This document shows positions 43,278-52,428 of a stretch of DNA of 64,000 nucleotides, one piece after another. Location of the stretch: contig JBCNVI010000008.1 in the NCBI GenBank assembly GCA_039630235.1, positions 1-64,000 on the forward strand, in the 5' to 3' direction. The stretch's first letter is position 1; each line of letters starts with the position of its first letter. This DNA comes from Candidatus Hydrothermales bacterium. GTDB lineage: Bacteria; Hydrothermota; Hydrothermia; Hydrothermales; JAJRUZ01. The notes under the pieces are model-generated. The model had not been told where the DNA came from, did no database searches, and was given only the letters and a program-made list of their open reading frames with translations. The translations under genes and the position numbers were made by a program.

Positions 43278-44780
43278 GTGAAAACATTAAGGTGGAAATT
43301 TTTAGTGATTCTTTTAGTTATTTTATTTTCCTTTATATCCCTATTACCAACTATTCAGTACTATTCAATACCTAAAAAAGAACTTGAGAAAAAACCCAGA
43401 GAGGAGATAAGAAAACTACTTAACAGAGCACTCTCATTAGGACTTGACCTAGTTGGAGGTATGTATCTCGTTTTAAAGGTGAAAGCCGAGGAAAAAGAAA
43501 AAGTAAAAGATGCAAGAGATAGGGTTTTAGAAATAATAAGAAACAGAGTAGATCAATGGGGTGTTTATGAACCTGTAATTCAGCCTGTTGGCGAAGATAG
43601 AATAATGGTTCAACTTCCAGGAGTCATGGAAAGAGAGAGAGCAAGAGAAATAATAGGGAAAACTGCTGTCCTAACTTTCCATTTAGTTGAAGATTTAGAA
43701 AAAACTAAAAAAGTGCTTGAAAAATTAAACGAATCCATAAAACTACTTTTATTTTTATATAGGGGCGATATTGTGTTTGAGGAAATTTATTTTGACAGTA
43801 TAAGAAAAATTTTAAAGAAAGAGGATATTAATAACTTATTGCCACCTGATAAAATTATTTTGTTTGGAAAATCCTTTGAGGCAGGGGGAAAAAGGCTAAG
43901 ATCAATCTTTCTTTTAAATAGGGAACCTGATGTTAGGGGTGAACATATAAAAGATGCTGTACATTCAGTTTATCAGGGAGATGATCCAGTTTTGCAAAAC
44001 ACACCTGTTGTAAACCTCTCTTTTGATAGAAAAGGAACAATAGATTTTGCAAAAGTTACAGGAGAAAATGTTGGAAGGAGACTTGCAATAGTTCTTGACT
44101 CTGTTGTTCAGTCTGCACCAAGAATAGCCCAGAAAATACCTACAGGAAATGCACAGATAACAGGTATTGAAACAATGGAGGAAGCAAGAGATTTAGCGGT
44201 AATACTAAGAGCCGGAGCCTTACCAGCCCCGGTTGAAATCGAGGAGGAAAGATCTGTGGGACCCTTACTTGGAAAGGATTCAATAAGAAGAGGAATACAG
44301 AGTGCAATCTTAGGAGGAATCTTAGTTATGATCTTTATGGCAATTTATTATGTTACGGGAGGCTTTATCTCAAATTTCGCCCTAATTTTAAACCTAATAA
44401 TAATACTTGCTCTTTTATCGTTTTTTAGGGGTACTTTAACCTTGCCTGGAATAGCGGGTCTTGTTTTAACAATTGGAATGGCGGTGGATGCTAATGTTTT
44501 AATCTTTGAAAGAATAAGAGAGGAGCTTAGGCTTGGTAAATCCTTTAAAGCAGCAGTAGAGGCAGGTTATCAGAGAGCCTTTGTTACAATACTTGATGCA
44601 AATCTAACTACAATAATTGCAGCTTTAGTTTTAATATGGTTTGGAACAGGTCCTATTAGGGGATTTGGGCTTGTTCTTACATTAGGAATATCTGCTTCAT
44701 TTTTCACTGCAATTTTTGTTACAAGAGCAATATTTGATTACTTTTTAATAGTTAGAAAAGTTAAAAAACTTGCGATATAA
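43278..44780 (+). CDS. secD: protein translocase subunit SecD (500 aa)
   Basis: RND-like membrane component that uses proton motive force to help Sec export. An N-terminal membrane helix (FLVILLVILFSFISLLP), periplasmic P1 domain (~50-310) with LGLDLVGGMYLVLKVK and IRNRVDQWGVYEPVIQPVG, RIMVQLPG, then five C-terminal membrane helices with LTIGMAVDANVLIFERIREEL and RAFVTILDANLTTIIAALVL. A GTG start was chosen with a weak ribosome site; the start agrees with the helix position. Confidence 0.95.
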   Translation: MKTLRWKFLVILLVILFSFISLLPTIQYYSIPKKELEKKPREEIRKLLNRALSLGLDLVGGMYLVLKVKAEEKEKVKDARDRVLEIIRNRVDQWGVYEPVIQPVGEDRIMVQLPGVMERERAREIIGKTAVLTFHLVEDLEKTKKVLEKLNESIKLLLFLYRGDIVFEEIYFDSIRKILKKEDINNLLPPDKIILFGKSFEAGGKRLRSIFLLNREPDVRGEHIKDAVHSVYQGDDPVLQNTPVVNLSFDRKGTIDFAKVTGENVGRRLAIVLDSVVQSAPRIAQKIPTGNAQITGIETMEEARDLAVILRAGALPAPVEIEEERSVGPLLGKDSIRRGIQSAILGGILVMIFMAIYYVTGGFISNFALILNLIIILALLSFFRGTLTLPGIAGLVLTIGMAVDANVLIFERIREELRLGKSFKAAVEAGYQRAFVTILDANLTTIIAALVLIWFGTGPIRGFGLVLTLGISASFFTAIFVTRAIFDYFLIVRKVKKLAI

Positions 44781-44792
44781 GGAGGAGCTTGA

Positions 44793-45674
44793 ATGGAATT
44801 TTTCAAAACACCTAACATTGATTTTTTATCTAAAAGAAGAGTTTTTTTTGTTCTTTCATCCCTTTTAATTTTATCTTCACTTATTCTCCTTTTTGTTAAG
44901 GGTCCAACCTATGGGATTGATTTTACAGGAGGAACCCTACTTCATATTCATACTGACAAGGATATAACTACCTCTACCTTAAGAGGTGCCCTTGCCAAAG
45001 TAAATCTTGCTAAATCTGAAATTCAAGAAATAAGTTTAAAAGAACATATAATTAAATATTCTGAGGACATAGATCCAGACTCTGTTGTAAATTTTTTGAA
45101 TAAAAGTTTAAATCTTAATATCAAAGTAGAAAGAGCTGAAAAAGTGGGACCAAGAATAGGGAAGGAATTAAGACTTAAGGCAATTTATGCAGTTTTGATA
45201 GGTATGGTACTTATGCTCATTTATATAGCTATAAGATTTAACCTATCTTTTGGAATCGCCTCCATACTTGCTCTGTTTCACGATGTGATAATTACATTGG
45301 GTGTATTTATCTTATTATCAAAGGAAATTACAACATCTATAATAGCAGCCTTTTTAACAATAGTGGGGTATTCAATAAACGATTCAATAGTAATTTCGGA
45401 CAGAATAAGGGAGAATCTAAAAAAAAGACAAGGTAAGTTTATAGATATAGCAAATAGGAGTATTAATGAAACCCTTTCAAGGACGATAATAACAGCTGGA
45501 ACAACCCTATTAGTATTAATTGTACTTTTATTTTTAGGGGGGCCACTCCTTTTTGATTTTGCCCTTACTTTAATCATAGGAATTGCCGTAGGAACCTATT
45601 CATCAATTTTCATAGTAGCTGCCCTTGTAGTAGAATATGAAGAGATAAGATCTAAGAAGTTAAGGAAAAAATAA
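44793..45674 (+). CDS. secF: protein translocase subunit SecF (293 aa)
   Basis: Partner of SecD. First helix ~16-34, then YGIDFTGGTLLHI, KVGPRIGKELRLKAIYAVLIGM, LFHDVIITLGVFILL, IVGYSINDSIVISDRIRENL and RTIITAGTTLLVLIVLL with five C-terminal helices. It is 12 nt after secD with AAGGAGG before its ATG. The gene order is the standard one. Confidence 0.95.
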   Translation: MEFFKTPNIDFLSKRRVFFVLSSLLILSSLILLFVKGPTYGIDFTGGTLLHIHTDKDITTSTLRGALAKVNLAKSEIQEISLKEHIIKYSEDIDPDSVVNFLNKSLNLNIKVERAEKVGPRIGKELRLKAIYAVLIGMVLMLIYIAIRFNLSFGIASILALFHDVIITLGVFILLSKEITTSIIAAFLTIVGYSINDSIVISDRIRENLKKRQGKFIDIANRSINETLSRTIITAGTTLLVLIVLLFLGGPLLFDFALTLIIGIAVGTYSSIFIVAALVVEYEEIRSKKLRKK

Positions 45675-45676
45675 GG

Positions 45677-48600
45677 ATGTTCCCGATTTTTGCCTTAGAT
45701 CCAAAAAAAACTTTTGAGGAAGCAAAAAAGTTAAGAGATGAGGGTAAATGGGAAAGGGCCTATTCTCTTTGTAAAAGAGCTTTAAAAACTTCTCCAAAAG
45801 ATCCTGATCTTCTTGAAATAAGTGCTGAACTATCTACTTTGCTAAAAAATTATCAAGAGGCTTTTGGTCACTTTGTAATGTTAAAAAATTTCCCAGATAG
45901 AAAAAAAAGAATTTTGGAACTATTTATTCAATATTTTGGTGGAGACGAAAAAGATAAAATTCTTTTAAGAGAACAAGTTATTTTAGAGTTAATTTCTGAA
46001 GGAAGTTTCGAAAAATTAGAAAATCTTTTTCCTCTTATTCCAGAGAGAGAGAAAAAACATTTTTTTGAAAAACATTTAGGAAAAGAAGAGCTTTCCTCAC
46101 AGCTTTTTGTCTATTTCATTTTGTTTTTTTCTAAAAATTATATTGAAGCATCACTTAAATTTGTTGATATATATAGAAAATACAAAGAGCAGAGCAATTT
46201 TTTAAGAAAAGAAATAATAAGATTACAAAATGTGGGATTTACTCGTAAATATGCGAGTTTTATTAATTTTTTAATATCCTATTCGCAGGGAAATGAGACT
46301 GAGGCATTAGAATACATAGAGGATCTTCTTGAAGATGGAAGCTTTTCCCGATACATTTATAGTGAATTTGAGAAAAGACCTCCAGAAAATCCTCAGTTAA
46401 AACTTTTATTCTCTGAGCTTCTCATATCAAAAGGAGAGAGAAAAAAAGGGCTTTTAGTTTTAAAAAGCATTCTTTCACAAAAAGAGGCTATAGATCTTAA
46501 CTATGCAAGTGAAATTATTAAAGAAGTAAAAAAAGAAGATTTAGATGAGGAAGAAGCAGCGATTTATTCAGAAATACTAAGAGAACTTGGAAAAACAGAG
46601 GAAGCAGCAGAGTTTTTAAAAAGGGGAATAAAAACTATAGATGGTATTAAAACACTCAGAGAATCTCTCCTAAGGTCTTTTTCACCGAGAGCTTTCAGAA
46701 TTTTATTAGAGATTGATGAGGAAAAAATTGATGAAAATTTAAATTTTCTTTACAAAAATAGTCCAGATTATCTAAACGATAGAGAAGTTTTAAATGTTTT
46801 AAAGGATTTCTGTGAAGAAAAAAGGATAAGATCGAGCTTTTTTCTTTTTTCATTAGCATCTTCTTTGATAAGAAACGGAGAATATAAAAGTGGAATAACG
46901 ATTTTCAGATACCTTTTGAGAAAAGAATTTGAAAGTCAGCTTATTTTAAGAGAATTCCTAAGAAAAAAAGAGGATTTACGTAATCTTAGAGAAGGATTAA
47001 TTCTATTAGCAGAAATATACATGATGGAGAAAAACGAAAAAATTTTTAGCATAGTGAAAGAACTCATAGAGAAATTTCGGGATTCTGCAGATTATGCTCT
47101 TCTTATTCTTGACGAGCTCGGAGAAAGATATATAGAATGGAATGACAGAATAATTGATTTTTTAAATAGAGAGAAAGAAAAGTTTTCAAAAAAGTATTTA
47201 GTTGTAGAGGGGCTTTCTTTTATAAGAAGTTCAAGATTGAAGGACGGGGTTTTTAAACTATATGAAGCCTATAAGGAGGGCAATAAATTTGTATATGGAA
47301 TTGTTGAAAAATTTTATAAGGAAGAAATTCCAGAATTTAATTTTTTAAGGGGAATTTTGCTCCTTGAACTTGAAAAATTTGACGAATCCTATAAATATCT
47401 TAAAAATATAATTAAAGAAAAAAGTTTTCTGAAAGAAATTGCTAAGACCTTAACAGAAAAGATTAAAAAGAAAAAAAATTCTTACCTAATTTTTCTTTAC
47501 CTTAATTTACTTTTAACTTGGAATAAACTTGAAGAGGCGGAAAAATTTTTATCGCTTTTGAAAAGTGAAGCAAAAGATGAAAAGATGTTGGGAGATATTA
47601 TTTCATTTGAGTCAATCGTACTTTACCATAAAGGAGAAATTAATAAGGCAAAAGAACTGATTAAAACCCTTTTAAGGGAAAAAAGAAAATTTGATCCAAT
47701 TTTTTTATATGAATTTTTGAAAGAGAAAGAAGAACAAGATAAATCACCATTTATTTACCAAACCCTTGGATCTCTTGCAATTTTACTTAATAAACCTCTT
47801 GAAGCAACAAGATACTACTTTTTACTTGCGATAAATTCTCCTCAGCTTATAAGTAAAATAAAGGACATATATTTAACCGTTGAAACAAAATTTCCTTACT
47901 TTCCTGAGATTGATTTATATAAGTTAGCCCTAAGAGTACTAGAGGGAAAGGAAAACAAAATCTCGCTTTTGAAATTTCTTGAAGAAAACCCGGAACTAAA
48001 AGAAGAGTTTAAGTTCTTCTTAAAGATTTTCCCTGAAACACAAACTGATCCTTATCTACTTTTCCTTCTCGCTAAACTAAAATATGAAGATGGTTTAACT
48101 TTTGAAGAGGAAATTATTAAAAGTTACGAAATTGCCCTTAAGGAAAGACTTTATGAGCTAATCGAAAGCTTAAGAGAATACTCTTATGAGAAAATTAAAA
48201 GGGACGAAGCAGAAAAAGAACTTTTATTTTATATATTAAAGAGGGACAGAAAAGAATTTACTAAATTCTTTAGACTTCTTAAAGATAAGGGGTTTATTCA
48301 AAAATACGAGTTAGAGTCTTTAGAAATAATGAGAGATGCCTTTGTTAAAGGAGAAAGGGAAAAAGAGTTTTTACTTACTTACGCAGACTTTTTAGCTGAT
48401 AGAAACGACAAAAGTTCAATTTATTTATATAACGAAATTTTAGATAGATATCCAGAAGAAATTGAGAAAAGAAAAAGTAAATGGGAGAAATTTATACCAG
48501 AGGGGATAAACATTTCTTTAAATTTAGCGATTAAATTTAAAGATACAAATAGACTAAAAGAGGAGATTAAAAAAATTTTAACTTTTAATCTTTTGGGAAC

Positions 48601-49000
48601 CTTTTATGGCATAATTAAAGAAATAGTTAAAATTTTTGATTATGAGAAAGAGCTTTTTGAAACTTTAAGAATTTGTGCAGAAAAGGTGAAAGATATTGAA
48701 ACTGAAATCTATCTTTTAAAAGAACTATCTTATAAAGAAAAGAAAATTGAATACTTTAAGGCCTTGATAGAAAGGCTTTTAGAATTAAAAAGTAAAGAAA
48801 TATCTAGTATTTGGAAAGATTTTATATACTGTATAGTAGAAAACAAAAAGTTCGATATTCTCAATGAGTTATGGGAGAAACATTTTAAAAAAGAATACAC
48901 TCAAGTTAACTACATGGAGAATATTTTTCTTAGAGATCCAAGAAGATTTTTTAAAGAAAAAGTAAAAAGAAACTTTCCATTACCTATAAAGGAACCTTAA
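45677..49000 (+). CDS. very large TPR/alpha-solenoid protein (1107 aa)
   Basis: Starts 2 nt after secF. It is built mostly of helix pairs of TPR type: EAKKLRDEGKWERAYSLCKR at the start, LLAEIYMMEKNEKIFSIV, LLLTWNKLEEAEKFLSLLKS and NEILDRYPEEIEKRKSKWEK further on. The sequence is Lys/Glu/Leu-rich with no signal peptide and no membrane helix, so it should be a cytoplasmic solenoid. I find no catalytic motif. The link to secDF by a 2-nt gap suggests translational coupling, but it may be chance in this compact genome. The role is unknown. Confidence 0.72.
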   Translation: MFPIFALDPKKTFEEAKKLRDEGKWERAYSLCKRALKTSPKDPDLLEISAELSTLLKNYQEAFGHFVMLKNFPDRKKRILELFIQYFGGDEKDKILLREQVILELISEGSFEKLENLFPLIPEREKKHFFEKHLGKEELSSQLFVYFILFFSKNYIEASLKFVDIYRKYKEQSNFLRKEIIRLQNVGFTRKYASFINFLISYSQGNETEALEYIEDLLEDGSFSRYIYSEFEKRPPENPQLKLLFSELLISKGERKKGLLVLKSILSQKEAIDLNYASEIIKEVKKEDLDEEEAAIYSEILRELGKTEEAAEFLKRGIKTIDGIKTLRESLLRSFSPRAFRILLEIDEEKIDENLNFLYKNSPDYLNDREVLNVLKDFCEEKRIRSSFFLFSLASSLIRNGEYKSGITIFRYLLRKEFESQLILREFLRKKEDLRNLREGLILLAEIYMMEKNEKIFSIVKELIEKFRDSADYALLILDELGERYIEWNDRIIDFLNREKEKFSKKYLVVEGLSFIRSSRLKDGVFKLYEAYKEGNKFVYGIVEKFYKEEIPEFNFLRGILLLELEKFDESYKYLKNIIKEKSFLKEIAKTLTEKIKKKKNSYLIFLYLNLLLTWNKLEEAEKFLSLLKSEAKDEKMLGDIISFESIVLYHKGEINKAKELIKTLLREKRKFDPIFLYEFLKEKEEQDKSPFIYQTLGSLAILLNKPLEATRYYFLLAINSPQLISKIKDIYLTVETKFPYFPEIDLYKLALRVLEGKENKISLLKFLEENPELKEEFKFFLKIFPETQTDPYLLFLLAKLKYEDGLTFEEEIIKSYEIALKERLYELIESLREYSYEKIKRDEAEKELLFYILKRDRKEFTKFFRLLKDKGFIQKYELESLEIMRDAFVKGEREKEFLLTYADFLADRNDKSSIYLYNEILDRYPEEIEKRKSKWEKFIPEGINISLNLAIKFKDTNRLKEEIKKILTFNLLGTFYGIIKEIVKIFDYEKELFETLRICAEKVKDIETEIYLLKELSYKEKKIEYFKALIERLLELKSKEISSIWKDFIYCIVENKKFDILNELWEKHFKKEYTQVNYMENIFLRDPRRFFKEKVKRNFPLPIKEP

Positions 49001-49008
49001 AATTAAGA

Positions 49009-50067
49009 ATGGAAAAAAAGGAGAGAATTTGTCCTTTTCTATCAAACACGGTATGGGTAAAAAGTGAAGATGGAACTGAAAATTACATTTTGAAAAAAGT
49101 GCCCTGTCAGAAAGATGAATGCTTCTTATATAGAGAAAATAGATGCGGTATAGTAGGGGACTATGATTTCTCTAAAATAAAAGAAGGAATCTTAGAGTAC
49201 ATATTTAATTTTAACGAAAATATAAAGGCAGTATATGACCTTTTAAAAGAAGTATCAGAGAAAAGTATATTTAAAATTGAGAATATGGATATTAGGATTC
49301 TAGAATTTAAAAGTTCCTTAGAAGAATCGATAAAAACTAGTCTAGAGGAAAGAAAACTATTTTTTGAAGAGTTAAAAAGAGAAAGAAATGAATTTATTAA
49401 AAATTTTGAGACAGCGTTGGAAAAAATTCTCTCTTCAGAAAAGGAAAAAATAGAGAATTTAATAAACGATTTTGAGAATAAAATTAAAAGACTCTTTGAA
49501 AATTTTGATAGAGAAAGGGAGGTGCTTAGTGATCTTATTTTAAAATTAAAAGAACTTAGCGAATCTTTCACTGTGTATAAGAAAGAGATAGAAGAGGTTA
49601 TAAAAAGAGAACGAGAATTGAGAAAATTTGAAAATGCAAAATTTTTATATCTTAAAGGTGAATTTGATGAGGCCGAAAAAATACTAAGAGAGATTTTAAA
49701 AACATCAGAACTAGACGATACTGAGTTACTTTTAGGCTTAACTCTTATTGGGAAAAAAAATTTTGAAGAAGCTGAAATATTCTTAAAGAAATATATGGAA
49801 AAACACCCAGAAGTTCCTGAGGTTTTATCAGGATTGGGTAGAATTCTACTTGAAAGAGGTGAGTATGAAAATGCACTAGTTTTACTTGAGAAAGCAAAGG
49901 ACAAAGCTCCCCAATCAGAAGATATTCTTTATATTTATGGCTTAGCGCTTACAAGAATCGGAGATTTAGAGGAAGCAAAAAGAGTTTTTGAGAGAGTAAT
50001 TGAAATAAATCCTTATTTTGAGCCTGCAAGAGAAGCTATCAGGAAGTATATAGACCCGCTTTACTAA
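49009..50067 (+). CDS. coiled-coil TPR protein with Cys-rich N-terminus (352 aa)
   Basis: The N-terminal ~50 residues carry Cys at positions 7, 26, 31 and 39 (ICPFLSN, KVPCQKDECFLY, NRCGIVGDY), possibly metal-binding. Residues ~60-205 are a long coiled coil. Residues ~205-350 are TPRs: FLYLKGEFDEAEKILREIL, GKKNFEEAEIFLKKYMEKHP, LGRILLERGEYENALVLLEK and RIGDLEEAKRVFERVIEINP. Cytoplasmic by lack of a signal. 8 nt after the previous gene and 6 nt before cheD, so it could connect to chemotaxis-type signalling (inference). Confidence 0.72.
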   Translation: MEKKERICPFLSNTVWVKSEDGTENYILKKVPCQKDECFLYRENRCGIVGDYDFSKIKEGILEYIFNFNENIKAVYDLLKEVSEKSIFKIENMDIRILEFKSSLEESIKTSLEERKLFFEELKRERNEFIKNFETALEKILSSEKEKIENLINDFENKIKRLFENFDREREVLSDLILKLKELSESFTVYKKEIEEVIKRERELRKFENAKFLYLKGEFDEAEKILREILKTSELDDTELLLGLTLIGKKNFEEAEIFLKKYMEKHPEVPEVLSGLGRILLERGEYENALVLLEKAKDKAPQSEDILYIYGLALTRIGDLEEAKRVFERVIEINPYFEPAREAIRKYIDPLY

Positions 50068-50073
50068 AAAAAA

Positions 50074-50559
50074 GTGGAAATTGAAATTTTTGTTGGAATA
50101 GGTGAGGGAAGAGTTTTAAAAGGAGATGGAATTCTCAAGGCGATAGGTATAGGTTCGTGTATAGTAATTATTCTCTTTGATGAACAGAATAAAATTGGTG
50201 GATTAGTCCATGCAATGTTACCATCGCCAAAAAGGCCAGAAGATAATGTTCCTACTTATAGGTATGTCACAAGAGCAATACCGCAGATGCTAAAGGAAAT
50301 GGAACATATGGGAGCAAAAAAGGAAAACATTGAAGCTTACATAGTTGGAGGAGCTACAATATTTGAATCTCCGATACTGTCTTCTCCTTGGTCAATTGGC
50401 TCAAGAAACGTACTTGAAGCAAGAAATATTCTCACAAGACTTATGATAAAAATTGTCAAAGAAGAAGTAGGAGGATCTGAGGGTAGGTCGGTTTTTTTTA
50501 ACGTAAAAGAAGGTAAAATCATAGTAAAAAAAAGAGAAAAGGAAATTGTCCTCAGATAA
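50074..50559 (+). CDS. cheD: chemoreceptor glutamine deamidase CheD (161 aa)
   Basis: CheD modifies chemoreceptor glutamines. Motifs: LKAIGIGSCIVIILFD with the catalytic Cys, KIGGLVHAMLPSP with the catalytic His, and AYIVGGATIFESP. A GTG start is used. Its end overlaps the start of cheB by 14 nt, which fits a shared role. No cheA, cheR, cheW or cheC is in the window. Confidence 0.92.
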   Translation: MEIEIFVGIGEGRVLKGDGILKAIGIGSCIVIILFDEQNKIGGLVHAMLPSPKRPEDNVPTYRYVTRAIPQMLKEMEHMGAKKENIEAYIVGGATIFESPILSSPWSIGSRNVLEARNILTRLMIKIVKEEVGGSEGRSVFFNVKEGKIIVKKREKEIVLR

Positions 50560-51571
50560 AATTAAAGTTCTTATCGTAGACGACTCTTATTTAATGAGAG
50601 TACTTTTAAATGATCTTTTATCAAGCTATAAAGACATTGAAGTTGTTGGAACAGCAAAAAACGGAGAGGAAGCATTAAAACTTGTAAAGAAACTAAAACC
50701 CGATGTGGTTACCCTAGATTATGAAATGCCTGGTTTAAATGGACTCGAAGTTCTTGAGAGAATTATGCGCGATAATCCTACCCCGTGCATAATGCTTTCA
50801 GCCTACACAAAAGAGGGTGCAGAAATAACTTTAAAGGCACTTTCAAAGGGAGCTTTTGATTTTATACCAAAACCCTCAGGTTCAATCTCTCTTGATATTG
50901 AAAAAATAAAAACTGAACTTTATGAGAAGATCAAACTAGCAAAAGAAGTTAACATAGAAGTTTTAAAATATAAGTATAGAAAAATAGAGTTAAGAAAAAA
51001 AGTTGGTGAAAAGAAAATAGAGGCCATTGGTATAGTCTCTTCAACTGGTGGACCCCCAGTAATTGAATTTATATTTAAAAGTATTCCAAATTTAGACATT
51101 CCTATATTTATTGTACAACATATGCCCAAAAGTTTCATTCCCCTATTTGCTGAGAGACTAAAAAAATTAACAGGTAAAAAAATTGTTGAAGCTAAGGATA
51201 AGGAAATTGTTAGGGGTGGTTACATTTATATAGCCCCAGGTGGAATCCACATGGCTTTAAGAAAAATAGAAGACAAAGTAATGATTAATCTAGTGGATGA
51301 GGAGCCAAAATGGGGAGTAAAACCTAGTGGGGATTATATTCTTTCATCAATTGCTGAGATTTATGGAGAAAACTCTCTTGCAATAATTTTGACCGGTATG
51401 GGTAAAGACGGATCTGAAGGTGCCAAAAAAATAAAAAGTAAAGGAGGTATTATTATTTCACAAAACAGGGAAACCTCAGTTATATACGGAATGCCAGCAG
51501 CTGTTAAGGATATTTCAGATTTTATTCTATCACCTGAAGAGATAGTCAAGAAGATCCAGGAGCTTGCATGA
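50546..51571 (+). CDS. cheB: chemotaxis response regulator/methylesterase CheB (341 aa)
   Basis: N-terminal receiver domain (~6-122) with VLIVDDSYLMR and the phospho-acceptor Asp58 in VVTLDYEMPGLNG. The C-terminal methylesterase (~155-340) has the triad Ser166 (SSTGGPP), His192 (VQHMPKSF) and Asp288 (LTGMGKDGSEGA). It removes methyl groups from, and may deamidate, chemoreceptors. TTG start within cheD. The linker is slightly longer than in enteric CheB. Confidence 0.93.
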   Translation: MSSDKIKVLIVDDSYLMRVLLNDLLSSYKDIEVVGTAKNGEEALKLVKKLKPDVVTLDYEMPGLNGLEVLERIMRDNPTPCIMLSAYTKEGAEITLKALSKGAFDFIPKPSGSISLDIEKIKTELYEKIKLAKEVNIEVLKYKYRKIELRKKVGEKKIEAIGIVSSTGGPPVIEFIFKSIPNLDIPIFIVQHMPKSFIPLFAERLKKLTGKKIVEAKDKEIVRGGYIYIAPGGIHMALRKIEDKVMINLVDEEPKWGVKPSGDYILSSIAEIYGENSLAIILTGMGKDGSEGAKKIKSKGGIIISQNRETSVIYGMPAAVKDISDFILSPEEIVKKIQELA

Positions 51572-52428
51572 GAGAAGAATTAAAAAGAGTTGAAGGATTA
51601 AAAAAACTTAGACTTAAGATAAAGGCAATTTTAGAGGGAACCTTACTTGGAACTCATAAGAGTCCACTACATGGCTTTTCATCAGAATTTGTAGAACATA
51701 GAGGTTACTCCCCAGGTGATGATATAAGGATGATTGATTGGAAGGTTTTTGCTAGAAAAGAAAGATTTTATACAAAAAAATTTTCTGAGGAAACAAATTC
51801 AAATATTTACTTTTTACTTGACTCTTCAAAATCAATGGATTTTGGAAATCCATCTAAATTTGAATACGCAAAGGTTTTAATTGGCTCTTTGTCCTTTATA
51901 TTTTATCTACAAAGAGACTCGCCCTCCCTATATGTTTTTTCAGATAATCAAAAATTATTCATACCACCATCTACAAAAAGGGCAAATCTTGAAAAGATTT
52001 TAGATACTCTTGAAGATTTAAAACCCGGGGGCAAAACAGAGTCAAAGGATTTTTTTCTCTATCTATCTCAGATAATTAAAAAGAAAAGCATAACATTTTT
52101 ATTTACGGATTATTATCATAAACCGAATGATTTTATTATGGGTTTAAAATTTTTAAGATCAAAGGGTAATAAAGTTTATTCAGTAAGACTTATATGTAAT
52201 GAAGATTATAATTTACCCAAAAATCCACCTTTTATACTTATTGATCTTGAAACCCATAAAGAGATAGCGGTTAATGAAAAAAATTTGTGGGATGAATTTA
52301 AGAAAAAACTGACTGAATTCGATAAAAATCTCTATGAAACAATTGTAAAATCAGGTATTAAAAATTTGGTAATTAATATCAATGAATCTTATGAAAAAAA
52401 TCTTATAATGATTCTAAGATCTCTATGA
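51568..52428 (+). CDS. DUF58 family protein (286 aa)
   Basis: DUF58 (vWA-like) protein: GTHKSPLHGFSSEFVEHRGYSPGDDIRMIDWKVFARKERFYTKKF is recognisable (positions ~30-72), then YFLLDSSKSMDFG as a degenerate MIDAS (DxSxS). Usually paired with a MoxR AAA+ ATPase and with Bat proteins; here BatA-like follows with a 4-nt overlap, but no MoxR is in the window. Role in stress or envelope-protein assembly is inferred from the family. Confidence 0.88.
   Translation: MREELKRVEGLKKLRLKIKAILEGTLLGTHKSPLHGFSSEFVEHRGYSPGDDIRMIDWKVFARKERFYTKKFSEETNSNIYFLLDSSKSMDFGNPSKFEYAKVLIGSLSFIFYLQRDSPSLYVFSDNQKLFIPPSTKRANLEKILDTLEDLKPGGKTESKDFFLYLSQIIKKKSITFLFTDYYHKPNDFIMGLKFLRSKGNKVYSVRLICNEDYNLPKNPPFILIDLETHKEIAVNEKNLWDEFKKKLTEFDKNLYETIVKSGIKNLVININESYEKNLIMILRSL

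Noticed and set aside
49161-49904. Minus-strand open frame of 247 codons, Ser/Phe-rich.
   Set aside because: Antisense shadow of the coiled-coil TPR protein; same codon artefact.
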